Assembly: GCA_964419055.1 (NCBI GenBank) | Contig: CAYQNU010000029.1 | Location: 1-31,177, forward strand | Reading direction: 5' to 3' | DNA length: 31,177 nt | DNA from: CAYQNU01 sp964419055 | GTDB taxonomy: Bacteria; Bacteroidota; Bacteroidia; Flavobacteriales_D; Parvicellaceae | Part shown: piece after piece, positions 8,379 to 16,380 of the stretch | Layout: each line of letters opens with the position of its first letter | How positions within the stretch are numbered: the stretch's first letter is position 1 | Notes under the pieces: generated by a model | Database searches by the model: none | Told to the model about the DNA's origin: nothing | The model's input: only the letters and a program-made list of their open reading frames with translations | Made by a program: the position numbers and the translations under genes

Positions 8379-8906
8379 ATGAAAAATAGTATTAGTTTAT
8401 TAGTTTTTAGCTATTTATTTAGTTTCTGTTGTGCTCAAACATTAGAAAGTATTAAGGATATAAAGAAGACACCATGTTGTATTTCAAATTTTCAATTGGA
8501 CAGTACTTATGTGAATTACATTATCCAAGAAAATAAAGACACCTTATTTTTTAATTCATTTGAAGTTGTAGTTAAATGCAATTATTTACAATCACTAGAT
8601 AAAGAACATAACAAATGCAGATTAATTTTGAATGATGAATTCATAACTGGAAACATTATTTTGCATTTAGAAGGAAAAGATAATATTATGGAATATAGAG
8701 GTTCGGTCATAACAGGATATTATACCAATGGTTCAATTAATAAATACTATTTAAATAAATCCTTAATGATGACAGGAAAATATGAGAACAATGCTAAAAT
8801 AGGAATATGGAAAACGTATTATCCAAATGGTAAAATTGAATCAAAACAAAAATTTGTTGAAGGAATAGATGAGTCAATTAAAGAGAAGTATTTCAAAAAC
8901 AAATAA
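8379..8906 (+). CDS. Secreted MORN-repeat (YwqK-like) protein
   Basis: 175 residues with an N-terminal signal peptide (hydrophobic to about residue 18, then CCAQ). The C-terminal third has repeated MORN-like strands: GYYTNGSINKYYLNK, GKYENNAKIGIWKTYYPNGK and IESKQKFVEG. This pattern is often annotated as YwqK-type in databases, but MORN-like strands are also common in Bacteroidota envelope proteins of unknown role. The gene lies six bases after the lipoprotein gene and probably shares its promoter. Function is unassigned. A toxin-antitoxin role should not be assumed from the domain name because no toxin partner is seen. Confidence 0.7.
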   Translation: MKNSISLLVFSYLFSFCCAQTLESIKDIKKTPCCISNFQLDSTYVNYIIQENKDTLFFNSFEVVVKCNYLQSLDKEHNKCRLILNDEFITGNIILHLEGKDNIMEYRGSVITGYYTNGSINKYYLNKSLMMTGKYENNAKIGIWKTYYPNGKIESKQKFVEGIDESIKEKYFKNK

Positions 8907-8960
8907 AATGATTTTGTTAGGTTTAATTTAGCTCTAATTTCTTTTGGTTTAAAACTACAT

Positions 8961-9009
8961 AGATTTTCGGTTGAATAACGTAATTATCTTTCATTTTAGT
9001 CGAAAATCT
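8961..9009. repeat. Inverted repeat before the exonuclease promoter
   Basis: AGATTTTCG (8961-8969) and CGAAAATCT (9001-9009) are exact 9-bp arms separated by 31 bases. The right arm ends five bases before the -7 box at 9014, so the repeat overlaps the promoter spacer. It is a candidate operator, or a weak terminator for the preceding operon; no T-run follows. Confidence 0.4.
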
Positions 9010-9013
9010 GACG

Positions 9014-9021
9014 TACTTTTG
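9014..9021 (+). promoter_or_regulatory. -7 box for the exonuclease gene
   Basis: TACTTTTG followed by CA is a perfect Bacteroidota TAnnTTTG box, 19 bases upstream of the ATG at 9041. No clear TTG is present at the -33 position. Confidence 0.55.
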
Positions 9022-9040
9022 CAATTATAAAAAATACACT

Positions 9041-9805
9041 ATGAACTTAGAACTTACACGTCCATTTATTTGTTTTGATTTAGAAACTACGGGGTTGCAA
9101 ATTGGTAAAGACCGAATCATTGAAATAGCGATGATAAAATTGTTGCCTAATGGTGAGCGTTTAACTTTCGAATCACTCATCAATCCTGAAATTCCTATTC
9201 CGTTGGAAATAACTGACCTTACCGGTATTTATGATGTGGATTTGATTGAAGCACCGAAACTTTCCGAAAAAGCACAACAAATTATTGATTTTATTGGCGA
9301 TGCCGATTTATCGGGTTATAATTGTATCAAATTTGATGTCCCCTTTATAATTGAAGACCTCAATAGAGTAGGTTTTAAATTGGACATTTCTGATAAAAAA
9401 ATTGTGGATGTGCAAAACATTTTTCACAAAATGGAACAACGTACCCTAGCAGCTGCATATAAATTTTACTGTCAGAAAGATGTAGAAAATGCTCACCGTG
9501 CTTTAGGAGATACCGAAGCTACGTTGGATGTGTTAGTTGCTCAATTGCAACGCTATCCTCAATTAGAAAAAAACGTTACTTTTTTAGGTGATTTCTCTAC
9601 CATTGGACCAAAAACATTGGATTTTGCTAGAAGAATCAGTGTTAACGAAAGTGGAGAAGCTATTTTTAACTTTGGCAAACATAAAGGTATTCCTGTGAAA
9701 GATGTGTTTAAAAAAGAACCTGGTTATTACTCTTGGATTATGAACGGTGACTTTGCGCAAGACACCAAAAATCATTTTACCAAGATTCGAGAAGAAATGA
9801 AATAA
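9041..9805 (+). CDS. DnaQ-family (DEDDh) 3'-5' exonuclease
   Basis: 254 residues. Residues 8-175 form a DEDDh exonuclease domain: FDLETTG with Asp13 and Glu15, YNCIKFDVPF with Asp99, and HRALGDTEATLDVL with His152 and Asp157. All five catalytic residues are present. The C-terminal part (about 200-254, ESGEAIFNFGKHKGIPVKDV and GYYSWIMNGDF) looks like the small domain found at the end of ExoX-like exonucleases. This is a stand-alone exonuclease, probably for DNA repair or nucleic-acid turnover, rather than the polymerase III epsilon subunit (inference). The nitroreductase gene follows after 15 bases, suggesting co-transcription. Confidence 0.9.
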   Translation: MNLELTRPFICFDLETTGLQIGKDRIIEIAMIKLLPNGERLTFESLINPEIPIPLEITDLTGIYDVDLIEAPKLSEKAQQIIDFIGDADLSGYNCIKFDVPFIIEDLNRVGFKLDISDKKIVDVQNIFHKMEQRTLAAAYKFYCQKDVENAHRALGDTEATLDVLVAQLQRYPQLEKNVTFLGDFSTIGPKTLDFARRISVNESGEAIFNFGKHKGIPVKDVFKKEPGYYSWIMNGDFAQDTKNHFTKIREEMK

Positions 9806-9820
9806 TTAATATCCTTACTA

Positions 9821-10600
9821 ATGGCTGAAAAAGACATCTTTTCTGAAATACCCGTGCTAAATTATCAAGAGGCTAACGGAAATTACTCCAATCCTGATGA
9901 TTTTGAACAACTGATACAAGCACGCAGAAGTTGCCGTGTATATACAGATGAAAAAATTCCTGAAGAGATTGTTCGCAAATGCATCTCGATGGCATTATTA
10001 GCACCCAATTCATCCAATCTACAATCGTGGCAATTTTATTGGGTAAAATCCAGTGATAAAAAACAACAAGTTGTGGAGGCTTGTTTGAGTCAACCTGCTG
10101 CTGCTACGGCACAAGAGTTAATCATTGCGGTGGCACATCCTAATATGTGGCGTACTTCAAGAAAGTTAATGCTCGAGAGTTTTTCTTCCCAATCAGAAAT
10201 AAAAGTACCGAAGTCGGCAGTGAGTTATTATGACAAACTGGTTCCTTTGGCTTATAATCAAGGTTTTTTAGGAATTTTTGGTCGCATAAAAAGTGTGATT
10301 TTGTTTTTCAGAGGATTATCTAAACCCACTCCTCGTGGTCCCGTTTCACGAAATGATATGCGGGTTTGGGCACACAAATCAACCGCATTGGCTTGCCAAC
10401 AATTGATGTTAGCTTTTAGAGCCCATGGATATGATACATGTCCTATGGAGGGGATGGATGAAAATCGAATTAAAAAAATCATTGATTTACCCAAAGGAGC
10501 AGAAGTATGTATGATTATTTCGGCAGGTAAAAGAGCTCCAAATGGTATTTATGGTCCACGTATTCGATTTGATGAAAAACTGTTTGTACACGAAGTGTAG
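9821..10600 (+). CDS. Nitroreductase-family flavoprotein
   Basis: 259 residues of the FMN-dependent nitroreductase fold. The family signature is clear: QARRSCRVYTDEKIPEEIV (Arg35, Arg36 and Ser37 would contact FMN phosphate) and LLAPNSSNLQSWQF (residues 60-72). The C-terminal part has DTCPMEGMDENRIKKII and ends with the conserved YGPRIRF stretch. It probably reduces nitroaromatic, quinone or related substrates with NAD(P)H, but the substrate cannot be read from sequence. It follows the exonuclease gene by 15 bases with no visible promoter of its own, so it is likely the second gene of that operon. Confidence 0.88.
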   Translation: MAEKDIFSEIPVLNYQEANGNYSNPDDFEQLIQARRSCRVYTDEKIPEEIVRKCISMALLAPNSSNLQSWQFYWVKSSDKKQQVVEACLSQPAAATAQELIIAVAHPNMWRTSRKLMLESFSSQSEIKVPKSAVSYYDKLVPLAYNQGFLGIFGRIKSVILFFRGLSKPTPRGPVSRNDMRVWAHKSTALACQQLMLAFRAHGYDTCPMEGMDENRIKKIIDLPKGAEVCMIISAGKRAPNGIYGPRIRFDEKLFVHEV

Positions 10601-10695
10601 ATTTTTTTTGGATTTCATTTTAGTATAATATACAACTTTCATTTTTAAATATTGGAACAATAACAAATTTATTCACAGATATTTAATAAGAATAT

Positions 10696-11847
10696 ATGGA
10701 ACTTATTAAGAAGAAATGTTACTTTCTATTTTTACTTTTTATATCCTTTACTTGTGTTGATTTTGCAGCACAGTCTGTAAAAAATATTGAATCACTTGAA
10801 CGGGAAATTGAATTTCATTTTAAAAAATTTACACCTGAATATAATAAATTCGCTTCAATCATAAATTTCAATTCTGATGTAAATAAAATAACAAAAAATC
10901 AAATAAGGAAAGAAATTAGGTTCTATGAATCAATAAAAAACACCAAGTTAATCAACGAACCAACTGAAATAATTTTTATCCTTTGCCACAATCTATTAAT
11001 ACATAGCCCAATTTGTGGAAAAGATTTATTAAATCTTTTAACTAAACCAACTTCTAAAATTGATGTAATTGGAAATTTGTATGTAGAATACATTTTTATG
11101 GGAGAATATGGTGAACAAATAGCTTTAGAATGTTTACAATCAACCAATATAAGTTGGCAAAAGACTTGGGCTCATTATTTAAGTGAAAATGGCTCATACG
11201 ATTCTTCAATTCCTGTAATTAAAAAAGTCATTTCCAACACCAAAGATACTATTATACAAGGTTTACTTATTAATTCACTGATGTACATTTCAGGATCACA
11301 ATCCAATGAATTTATAAAAGGTATCATTGATACAACTAAAAGTGACTATATACAATCTATTGCAATTTTTGCTTATGCTGAGTTAATTGGGTTTGAAGGT
11401 ATCCATGAAATAGAAAAAATAGAAACAGTAGGTTTTAAATCTCAGGTAGAAAAAAAAGAAAGCCTCTTTTGGTTGAAAAAAGAAACCAGTTTATCAAATA
11501 AATTTGGAAACGAAGTTACTAATAATGTTAGTTCTATTGAAATGTATAAAACTCTTAAAACCTCATATACTGAATGGTTAGAAAACCAAGGTTTACTAAT
11601 CGAAGAGTTTGTAAAAAATCCAAAACGTATAAGTGCAGAAAAAAAGAATGAACTTTTAAATAAGTTAATCGAAGTTAAAGGCTTTGGACTTGAAGTTGTT
11701 AAAGGCACATTGTTTCTTAGTTTGGAAAAATCCGATATTGAAAAACTATTTGAATTACGCCAATTAAATTATTATTCTCCAAATGGATACACAAAATCAA
11801 ATATGAAAACCATAAGTTTATTAATAAGGTATTTGAAAAGAATTTAA
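10696..11847 (+). CDS. Hypothetical secreted helical-repeat protein
   Basis: 383 residues with a signal peptide (CYFLFLLFISFTCVDFAAQ, cleavage probably after residue 26). The mature region is rich in predicted helices. Segments such as IIQGLLINSLMYISGSQSNEF and YIQSIAIFAYAELIGFEGI look like degenerate HEAT-type repeats (inference by eye). There is no recognisable catalytic motif. The gene for a two-helix membrane protein begins 27 bases after it. It is AT-rich and probably lineage-specific. Confidence 0.6.
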   Translation: MELIKKKCYFLFLLFISFTCVDFAAQSVKNIESLEREIEFHFKKFTPEYNKFASIINFNSDVNKITKNQIRKEIRFYESIKNTKLINEPTEIIFILCHNLLIHSPICGKDLLNLLTKPTSKIDVIGNLYVEYIFMGEYGEQIALECLQSTNISWQKTWAHYLSENGSYDSSIPVIKKVISNTKDTIIQGLLINSLMYISGSQSNEFIKGIIDTTKSDYIQSIAIFAYAELIGFEGIHEIEKIETVGFKSQVEKKESLFWLKKETSLSNKFGNEVTNNVSSIEMYKTLKTSYTEWLENQGLLIEEFVKNPKRISAEKKNELLNKLIEVKGFGLEVVKGTLFLSLEKSDIEKLFELRQLNYYSPNGYTKSNMKTISLLIRYLKRI

Positions 11848-11874
11848 AAACAACTCGTACAACATAAATTTCGA

Positions 11875-12441
11875 ATGTCAACAGCCCAACGCTATAAAAT
11901 ATATAAAGAAGCATCCCTTGATGTAAATTTTGAAGTTGTGGGGTACATTGCTTTTTTACTTACCGTATTTGCTTTTTATTACGGTTCTATTTTATTGGGT
12001 AGCATTCTCATAGTAGTTGGTTTTTCTATTTTATCGATTACACAATATGTAATTATTGATTTTGAAGAGGGTACGGCAAAAACATATCAATCCTTTTTGT
12101 TTTTTACCTCTGAGAGAACGTCTCAATCAATAGATTTAAATAACTTTAACAAGTGTATTCTTTACCAAAAAAGTGATATCGCAACAGCCGTCTTTAGATC
12201 AAAAAGATTGTATCACAAGAGTAGAGAATATTGGATACAGTTAACGGATAAAGATGGTGAAAATGTCCTATTGGGCTATTTAAAAGATTACTCAAAAATG
12301 AGTCAAATTGTGTTACTCTTTAAAAGTAAGTTACGCTATGAAACAAGAGATGTGATACAGGAACGGCTGAAATCAAATCAAGCTAACTATAAAGAGCGAA
12401 AAAGAAATTTATTTTCCAATGGAAGAAATTCGAATGCATAG
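11875..12441 (+). CDS. Hypothetical membrane protein
   Basis: 188 residues. Two adjacent transmembrane helices lie at roughly residues 19-60 (VGYIAFLLTVFAFYY and LLGSILIVVGFSILSI). They are followed by a soluble domain of strand-rich then basic helical character, ending KERKRNLFSNGRNSNA. The two-helix-plus-soluble-domain layout resembles PH-like membrane proteins, but this is only an impression. It starts 27 bases after the preceding gene, suggesting a shared transcript, and is convergent with the zinc-ribbon gene. Confidence 0.6.
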   Translation: MSTAQRYKIYKEASLDVNFEVVGYIAFLLTVFAFYYGSILLGSILIVVGFSILSITQYVIIDFEEGTAKTYQSFLFFTSERTSQSIDLNNFNKCILYQKSDIATAVFRSKRLYHKSREYWIQLTDKDGENVLLGYLKDYSKMSQIVLLFKSKLRYETRDVIQERLKSNQANYKERKRNLFSNGRNSNA

Positions 12442-12481
12442 TAAATTCCTAAGATTGCGAACCGACTTGTTTCAATTTTAT

Positions 12482-12760
12482 TTATTCAGTAAAATGAGCG
12501 CATTTTACGCAATCACATTTTATTTCAATAGGTTTTTTCATTCGAATACCTGTTAGATGCCTTACTACGAACTTTTTAAGTCGCATATATTTTGAAACAT
12601 GATTATTAACATCAATTTGCTCGTCTTCGAATAAAATACGTTTTGTTCCATTGTATTGTTGAAACCCCCAACAATTTGGACACAGCTTTTTCCCAACATT
12701 CACCGTAGGATTTTCGGCCAATTCTTTAAGATAATCTTCGTAGGTTGGAGTGGTATACAT
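12482..12760 (-). CDS. Small conserved protein with paired cysteines (zinc-ribbon-like)
   Basis: 92 residues. Two cysteine clusters, CPNCWG at 27-32 and CDCVKC at 82-87, suggest zinc binding. The CPNCWG word followed by Q and Y is familiar from small conserved proteins of Flavobacteriia. There is no signal peptide, so it is probably cytoplasmic. It lies 42 bases after the membrane protein gene on the same strand and may be co-transcribed with it. Function is unknown; the zinc site is an inference from cysteine spacing. Confidence 0.7.
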   Translation of the reverse strand: MYTTPTYEDYLKELAENPTVNVGKKLCPNCWGFQQYNGTKRILFEDEQIDVNNHVSKYMRLKKFVVRHLTGIRMKKPIEIKCDCVKCAHFTE

Positions 12761-12802
12761 ACTGTTTTATTTTGAAGGGCGTTTGATAACTACCAGATTA
12801 CC

Positions 12803-13378
12803 TTATTTTACTTTAGTAATGTTTTCATTCATAGCTTTGGGTGCTACTGAATCCCATTTGTAGAATATAGTGGTGAACAATAAAATGCTGATTCCTGTAA
12901 TTAAGAATAATGTACCGTAACCAACCAATGAAAAATCTTGATAAGAATCAAAAACACTTACAAATACTACAGAACCTAATGAAATGATGAAACCCAGCAC
13001 AATTCTGAAAAACAAAATATTAGGTTTTAGATTTAATTTTTTATTGAGCAGTTGAAAACAAAACATTAATTCCGTTAGTCCGTAAATTAAGAAAAATAAA
13101 CTCGAAACATTTACAATATTGGTAAAAGTGTTTTCAATTACAATCAAGGATACTAGGTATAATCCAAAGGCTATGGCATGTATTAAATGATATAAACGGG
13201 AAACCATTTGGTGGCCATTTTTTAGTGAGGTTATCAAGGCAAATACAAAGCCGATGCTCATCAACATAATTAAAATAGGATAAATGGGGAATTCGGCATT
13301 CATTTGAAATATAAAGAATACAATTCCGGCTGCAATGATTGAAGTACCGTATATGAAAAGAGATTGAGATTTTGTCAT
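12803..13378 (-). CDS. DUF308/HdeD-like multi-pass membrane protein
   Basis: 191 residues with six hydrophobic segments spaced evenly from residue 7 to about 170, joined by short loops, and a charged C-terminal tail. The layout of three helix pairs and the glycine-containing SLFFLIYGLTELMFCF and LFLITGISILLF segments resemble the HdeD/DUF308 family. The family is linked to acid resistance in E. coli, but that role cannot be transferred here. The gene is divergent from nnr. A weak TACTTTTA box lies on the minus strand at 13421-13428. Confidence 0.6.
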   Translation of the reverse strand: MTKSQSLFIYGTSIIAAGIVFFIFQMNAEFPIYPILIMLMSIGFVFALITSLKNGHQMVSRLYHLIHAIAFGLYLVSLIVIENTFTNIVNVSSLFFLIYGLTELMFCFQLLNKKLNLKPNILFFRIVLGFIISLGSVVFVSVFDSYQDFSLVGYGTLFLITGISILLFTTIFYKWDSVAPKAMNENITKVK

Positions 13379-13518
13379 GAGATTAATTGAATTAATTTTA
13401 GTTAATAATTTTTGATGAGGTAAAAGTAGTAGGTTATGCCCGCGAAAATGTTACATAATTTTGGCTATCATTTACAAGAATCCATTAAAGTGAATAGCAT
13501 AAATAAACTGAAATTATC

Positions 13519-13549
13519 TTGATTTTCAATCCAAAAAAAAGTACATTTG
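13519..13549 (+). promoter_or_regulatory. nnr promoter, predicted leaderless
   Basis: TTG at 13519-13521, a spacer of exactly 20 bases, and TACATTTG at 13542-13549. The ATG of nnr begins at 13553, only three bases after the -7 box, so transcription would start at about the start codon. This also argues against the TTG at 13547 as the start codon, since it lies inside the -7 box. Confidence 0.6.
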
Positions 13550-13552
13550 AAT

Positions 13553-15070
13553 ATGAAAATTTTAAGCGCATCTCAAATTAAAAAAGCCGATGCTTACACC
13601 ATAATAAATGAACCCATTGCTTCAGTTGATTTGATGGAGCGAGCCGCTCAAGGTTGTGTTGATTGGTTGTTCAATCATTGTCCTACATCTCAAAAGATCG
13701 CTGTTTTTTGTGGTCCAGGAAATAATGGGGGAGATGGATTGGCAATCTCCAGAATGTTGATTCATTTGAATTATTCCGTTACATGTTATGCAGTGTCAGA
13801 ATCGAATGTTCAATCAGTTGATTTTGAAACAAATTACAAACGATTAGAAAAAATCACAAAGGTGCATCATCTTATCAACGAAAGTCAAATTGACTTTTCA
13901 CTGGAGGGTTTTTTGGTAATTGACGCACTCTTTGGAAGTGGCATCAATAGACCTTTGACAGGGATTTATGAAAAAGTGATTCAGCACATTAACGCTTCTC
14001 AAGCTGAGGTTATTGCCGTTGACATGCCATCGGGATTACCATGTGATGAAGCTCCAAAAGGTGATTCAAAAGGTATAATCAGAGCTAACTATACTTTAAC
14101 TTTTGAGCAACCCAAATTGGCTTTGTTATTGGCTCAGAATGATATGTTTGTTGGCAAATGGGTTGTTATTCCGATTCATCTTCATCCCGATTTTATTGAT
14201 AATGAACCCAGTGATTATTATCTATTGGAAAAAGGTTTGATTAAGTCATTTGTAAAAGAAAGAACTAAATTTTCTCATAAAGGTAATTATGGGCACGCTT
14301 TAATTTGTGCTGGTTCATATGGCAAAATAGGGGCGGCCGTGCTGGCAACAAAAAGTTGTTTGCGCTCGGGAGCAGGATTAGTTACCATAAATACTCCCAA
14401 AATTGGATACAACATTGTGCAGCAATCCGTTCCAGAAGCAATGGCTATTGTAGATGACAATGAAAATGAATTTTCGAATTTTAAAGAAGCTATTTCCGTA
14501 TTCAACGCTGTTGGAGTGGGACCAGGAATTGGAACAAGTGAGCAAACACAAGGTTTTCTTAAACAATTGTTAGCCCAAATTAACTATCCAATGGTTTTGG
14601 ATGCCGATGCTTTGAATTGCATTGCCTTGGATGATTCATTGAGAAATTTAATCCCTCAAAATAGTATTTTAACGCCTCATCCAAAAGAATTTTTAAGGTT
14701 AATTCATGCACAACAACCGCTTTCTGATTATGATAAAATTGAATTTCAAAGACAGTTTTCTGTTGAAAATAAATGCATCGTGGTGCTAAAGGGAGCACAC
14801 ACCACTATTTCAAATCCCATGGGTCAAGTTTATTTTAATACTACGGGCAATGCCGGCATGGCAACGGGAGGAAGTGGTGATGTCTTGACGGGTCTCCTCA
14901 CAGGTCTATTGGCCCAAGGATATGAGCCTTTTGATGCCGCACGAATAGGTGTTTTCCTTCACGGTTTGGCGGGTGATTTAGTAGCCGAAATACACGGTCA
15001 GCATGCCTTAATAGCCAGTGACATAATTGAGAAATTTGGAGCAGCTTTTTTGAATATTCAAAAATCATAA
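13553..15070 (+). CDS. nnr: Bifunctional NAD(P)HX epimerase and dehydratase
   Basis: Repairs damaged (hydrated) NADH and NADPH. The N-terminal YjeF/NnrE domain (1 to about 215) epimerises R- and S-NAD(P)HX: GPGNNGGDG at 54-62 and VDMPSGLPCDE. The C-terminal ribokinase-like NnrD domain (about 230-505) dehydrates S-NAD(P)HX using ADP: LDADALN, LTPHPKEF, LKGAHT and the AGMATGGSGDVLTG motif, with catalytic Asp443. The start is the ATG at 13553, giving 505 residues beginning MKILSASQIKKADAYTI, the usual family N terminus. The gene stops one base before the convergent membrane protein gene. It is a complete fused enzyme. Confidence 0.95.
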   Translation: MKILSASQIKKADAYTIINEPIASVDLMERAAQGCVDWLFNHCPTSQKIAVFCGPGNNGGDGLAISRMLIHLNYSVTCYAVSESNVQSVDFETNYKRLEKITKVHHLINESQIDFSLEGFLVIDALFGSGINRPLTGIYEKVIQHINASQAEVIAVDMPSGLPCDEAPKGDSKGIIRANYTLTFEQPKLALLLAQNDMFVGKWVVIPIHLHPDFIDNEPSDYYLLEKGLIKSFVKERTKFSHKGNYGHALICAGSYGKIGAAVLATKSCLRSGAGLVTINTPKIGYNIVQQSVPEAMAIVDDNENEFSNFKEAISVFNAVGVGPGIGTSEQTQGFLKQLLAQINYPMVLDADALNCIALDDSLRNLIPQNSILTPHPKEFLRLIHAQQPLSDYDKIEFQRQFSVENKCIVVLKGAHTTISNPMGQVYFNTTGNAGMATGGSGDVLTGLLTGLLAQGYEPFDAARIGVFLHGLAGDLVAEIHGQHALIASDIIEKFGAAFLNIQKS

Positions 15071-15071
15071 G

Positions 15072-15779
15072 TTACAAGGTATCCAAAATATCTTTGTTTT
15101 TGCCTTTCTCTTTTAGGGCTGAAATAATTTTTCGATGTCTGTGAAGATCCAACATACTTTTTATGTGAGTAATCATTACCACTAAGAAGAAAATCCGTAA
15201 AACCAGTAAGAAAAATATGATAATATTGGCATCCATAAAAAAGTAGGTTAAGTAAATCAACGATATTATGGTAAACACCGTCAATCCCATAAAATAGGCC
15301 CATAAATAGCCTTTTTTGAGTAAATGACCCGCAGCAACATAAATTGAAGAGATTAAAAACCAAATACCCATACTTAGTGCTATTTCTAAGGGAATATATT
15401 TTAAAGAGATTTCAGTGGCAAGATAAATGAAGTAAATCAATAAAGGTAAAAAGGACATAATTCCTAGAAAATAAAAAATATTTGCAACGGGTTTCAGTTT
15501 AGCCTCAGCAGGTATTCTTGAATTGGTTAAAAACTGATTACCAATCTTGACTTCAAACCCAAAAGGTTCTTTGTGCATTTTTACTTTTAAATTCCCTAAA
15601 TCGGGAACAAACACCTCATAACCTTTTTGAATTTGCTCAGAATGGCTAAATTCTTTTATCACTTGGTTTTGGTGTTTGATTTCAAAATGCTTCAATCCCG
15701 ATTTCCAATAAATATCTATTGAATCGGTTTGCGACTCATTAATAAAAAAACGTTGTTTATATATTTTTGAAGGTTCCAT
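15072..15779 (-). CDS. Hypothetical membrane protein with N-terminal soluble domain
   Basis: 235 residues. The first 100 or so are soluble and strand-rich with repeated polar turns (FEIKHQNQVIKEF, LKVKMHKEPFGFEVKIGNQFL). The rest holds about four transmembrane helices (around 103-125, 132-152, 158-178, 184-205) and a basic cytoplasmic tail (HRHRKIISALKEKGKNK). No family is recognised. It is divergent from the phosphatase gene and convergent with nnr, with stop codons almost touching. Confidence 0.65.
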   Translation of the reverse strand: MEPSKIYKQRFFINESQTDSIDIYWKSGLKHFEIKHQNQVIKEFSHSEQIQKGYEVFVPDLGNLKVKMHKEPFGFEVKIGNQFLTNSRIPAEAKLKPVANIFYFLGIMSFLPLLIYFIYLATEISLKYIPLEIALSMGIWFLISSIYVAAGHLLKKGYLWAYFMGLTVFTIISLIYLTYFFMDANIIIFFLLVLRIFFLVVMITHIKSMLDLHRHRKIISALKEKGKNKDILDTL

Positions 15780-15786
15780 AGATGGG

Positions 15787-15817
15787 CAAAGCTAAACAAA
15801 CTAACTTTGAAATTCAA
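15787..15817 (-). promoter_or_regulatory. Promoter of the membrane protein gene, near-leaderless
   Basis: On the minus strand TTG (15817-15815), exactly 20 bases, then TAGCTTTG (15794-15787). Seven bases follow before the ATG at 15779. This is a full consensus match. Confidence 0.6.
15802..15809 (+). promoter_or_regulatory. -7 box for the phosphatase gene
   Basis: TAACTTTG on the plus strand, 25 bases before the ATG at 15835. It lies inside the spacer of the divergent minus-strand promoter, so the two polymerases would compete. No TTG is present at the expected -33 position. Confidence 0.4.
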
Positions 15818-15834
15818 TTAATTATTTGAAATTT

Positions 15835-16287
15835 ATGAAAATTCTTATGGTCTGTTTAGGCAATATTTGTCGTTCTCCATTGGCACAAGGAATAATGGAA
15901 TATAATGCAACATTGATGGGAAAACAAGTAGTAGTAGATTCAGCCGCCACTTCAAATTTTCATGTTGGTGATAAACCCGATCCAAGGTCAATTTCAACAG
16001 CTTTCCTTCATGATATTGACATAACCTCACAGAGAGGAAGACAATTTAAAACAACCGATTTTGATGATTTCGATGTCATTTTTGTAATGGATAGTTCCAA
16101 TTATAGCGACATTCTCATTTTAGCAAAATCGACTGAACATCGTAACAAAGTAAAGATGATTATGAATGAAATTGAACCGGGCAAAAATATAAACGTTCCC
16201 GATCCTTATTATGGAGGGGATGAGGGTTTTGAAAATGTTTTCCAAATGCTGGATAAAGCCACTAAAGCTTTTTTAGAAAAAGTTTGA
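15835..16287 (+). CDS. Low-molecular-weight protein-tyrosine phosphatase
   Basis: 150 residues, the usual length. The active-site loop VCLGNICRS (Cys7 nucleophile, Arg13) sits at the very N terminus. The general-acid loop is VPDPYYGG near residue 124, and SAATSNFHVGDKPDPRS is typical of the family. A frame open from the TTG at 15826 adds three residues, but the ATG at 15835 gives the normal MKILMVCLGN start. The substrate is unknown: members act on tyrosine kinases of polysaccharide export, arsenate or small phosphates, and no capsule or ars genes are adjacent. Confidence 0.92.
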   Translation: MKILMVCLGNICRSPLAQGIMEYNATLMGKQVVVDSAATSNFHVGDKPDPRSISTAFLHDIDITSQRGRQFKTTDFDDFDVIFVMDSSNYSDILILAKSTEHRNKVKMIMNEIEPGKNINVPDPYYGGDEGFENVFQMLDKATKAFLEKV

Positions 16288-16306
16288 TTCTTTAACTACT
16301 TACAAT

Positions 16307-16376
16307 AACCTCCAACCTTCAACCTCCAACCTTAAACCCTCAACCTAAAACCTTTAACCTCCAACCTTAAACCATC
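16307..16376. repeat. Ten-unit heptanucleotide repeat AACCTNN
   Basis: Ten consecutive in-phase 7-base units starting AACC fill 16307-16376: AACCTCC, AACCTTC, AACCTCC, AACCTTA, AACCCTC, AACCTAA, AACCTTT, AACCTCC, AACCTTA, AACCATC. The minus strand has a GG every seven bases. The tract lies between two convergent genes and ends just before the stop codon of the mutase gene at 16381. Confidence 0.9.
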
Positions 16377-16380
16377 AAAC

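Noticed and set aside
8379..8906. Antitoxin of a toxin-antitoxin pair
   Set aside because: The MORN-like repeats match a database family named for YwqK, but the protein has a signal peptide and its neighbour is a lipoprotein, so a cytoplasmic antitoxin role is unsupported.
13547..13552. TTG start codon for nnr
   Set aside because: It lies inside the predicted -7 box and adds only two residues before the conserved MKIL start.
16307..16376. CRISPR array
   Set aside because: The units are 7 bases long with no spacers; it is a microsatellite-like tract.
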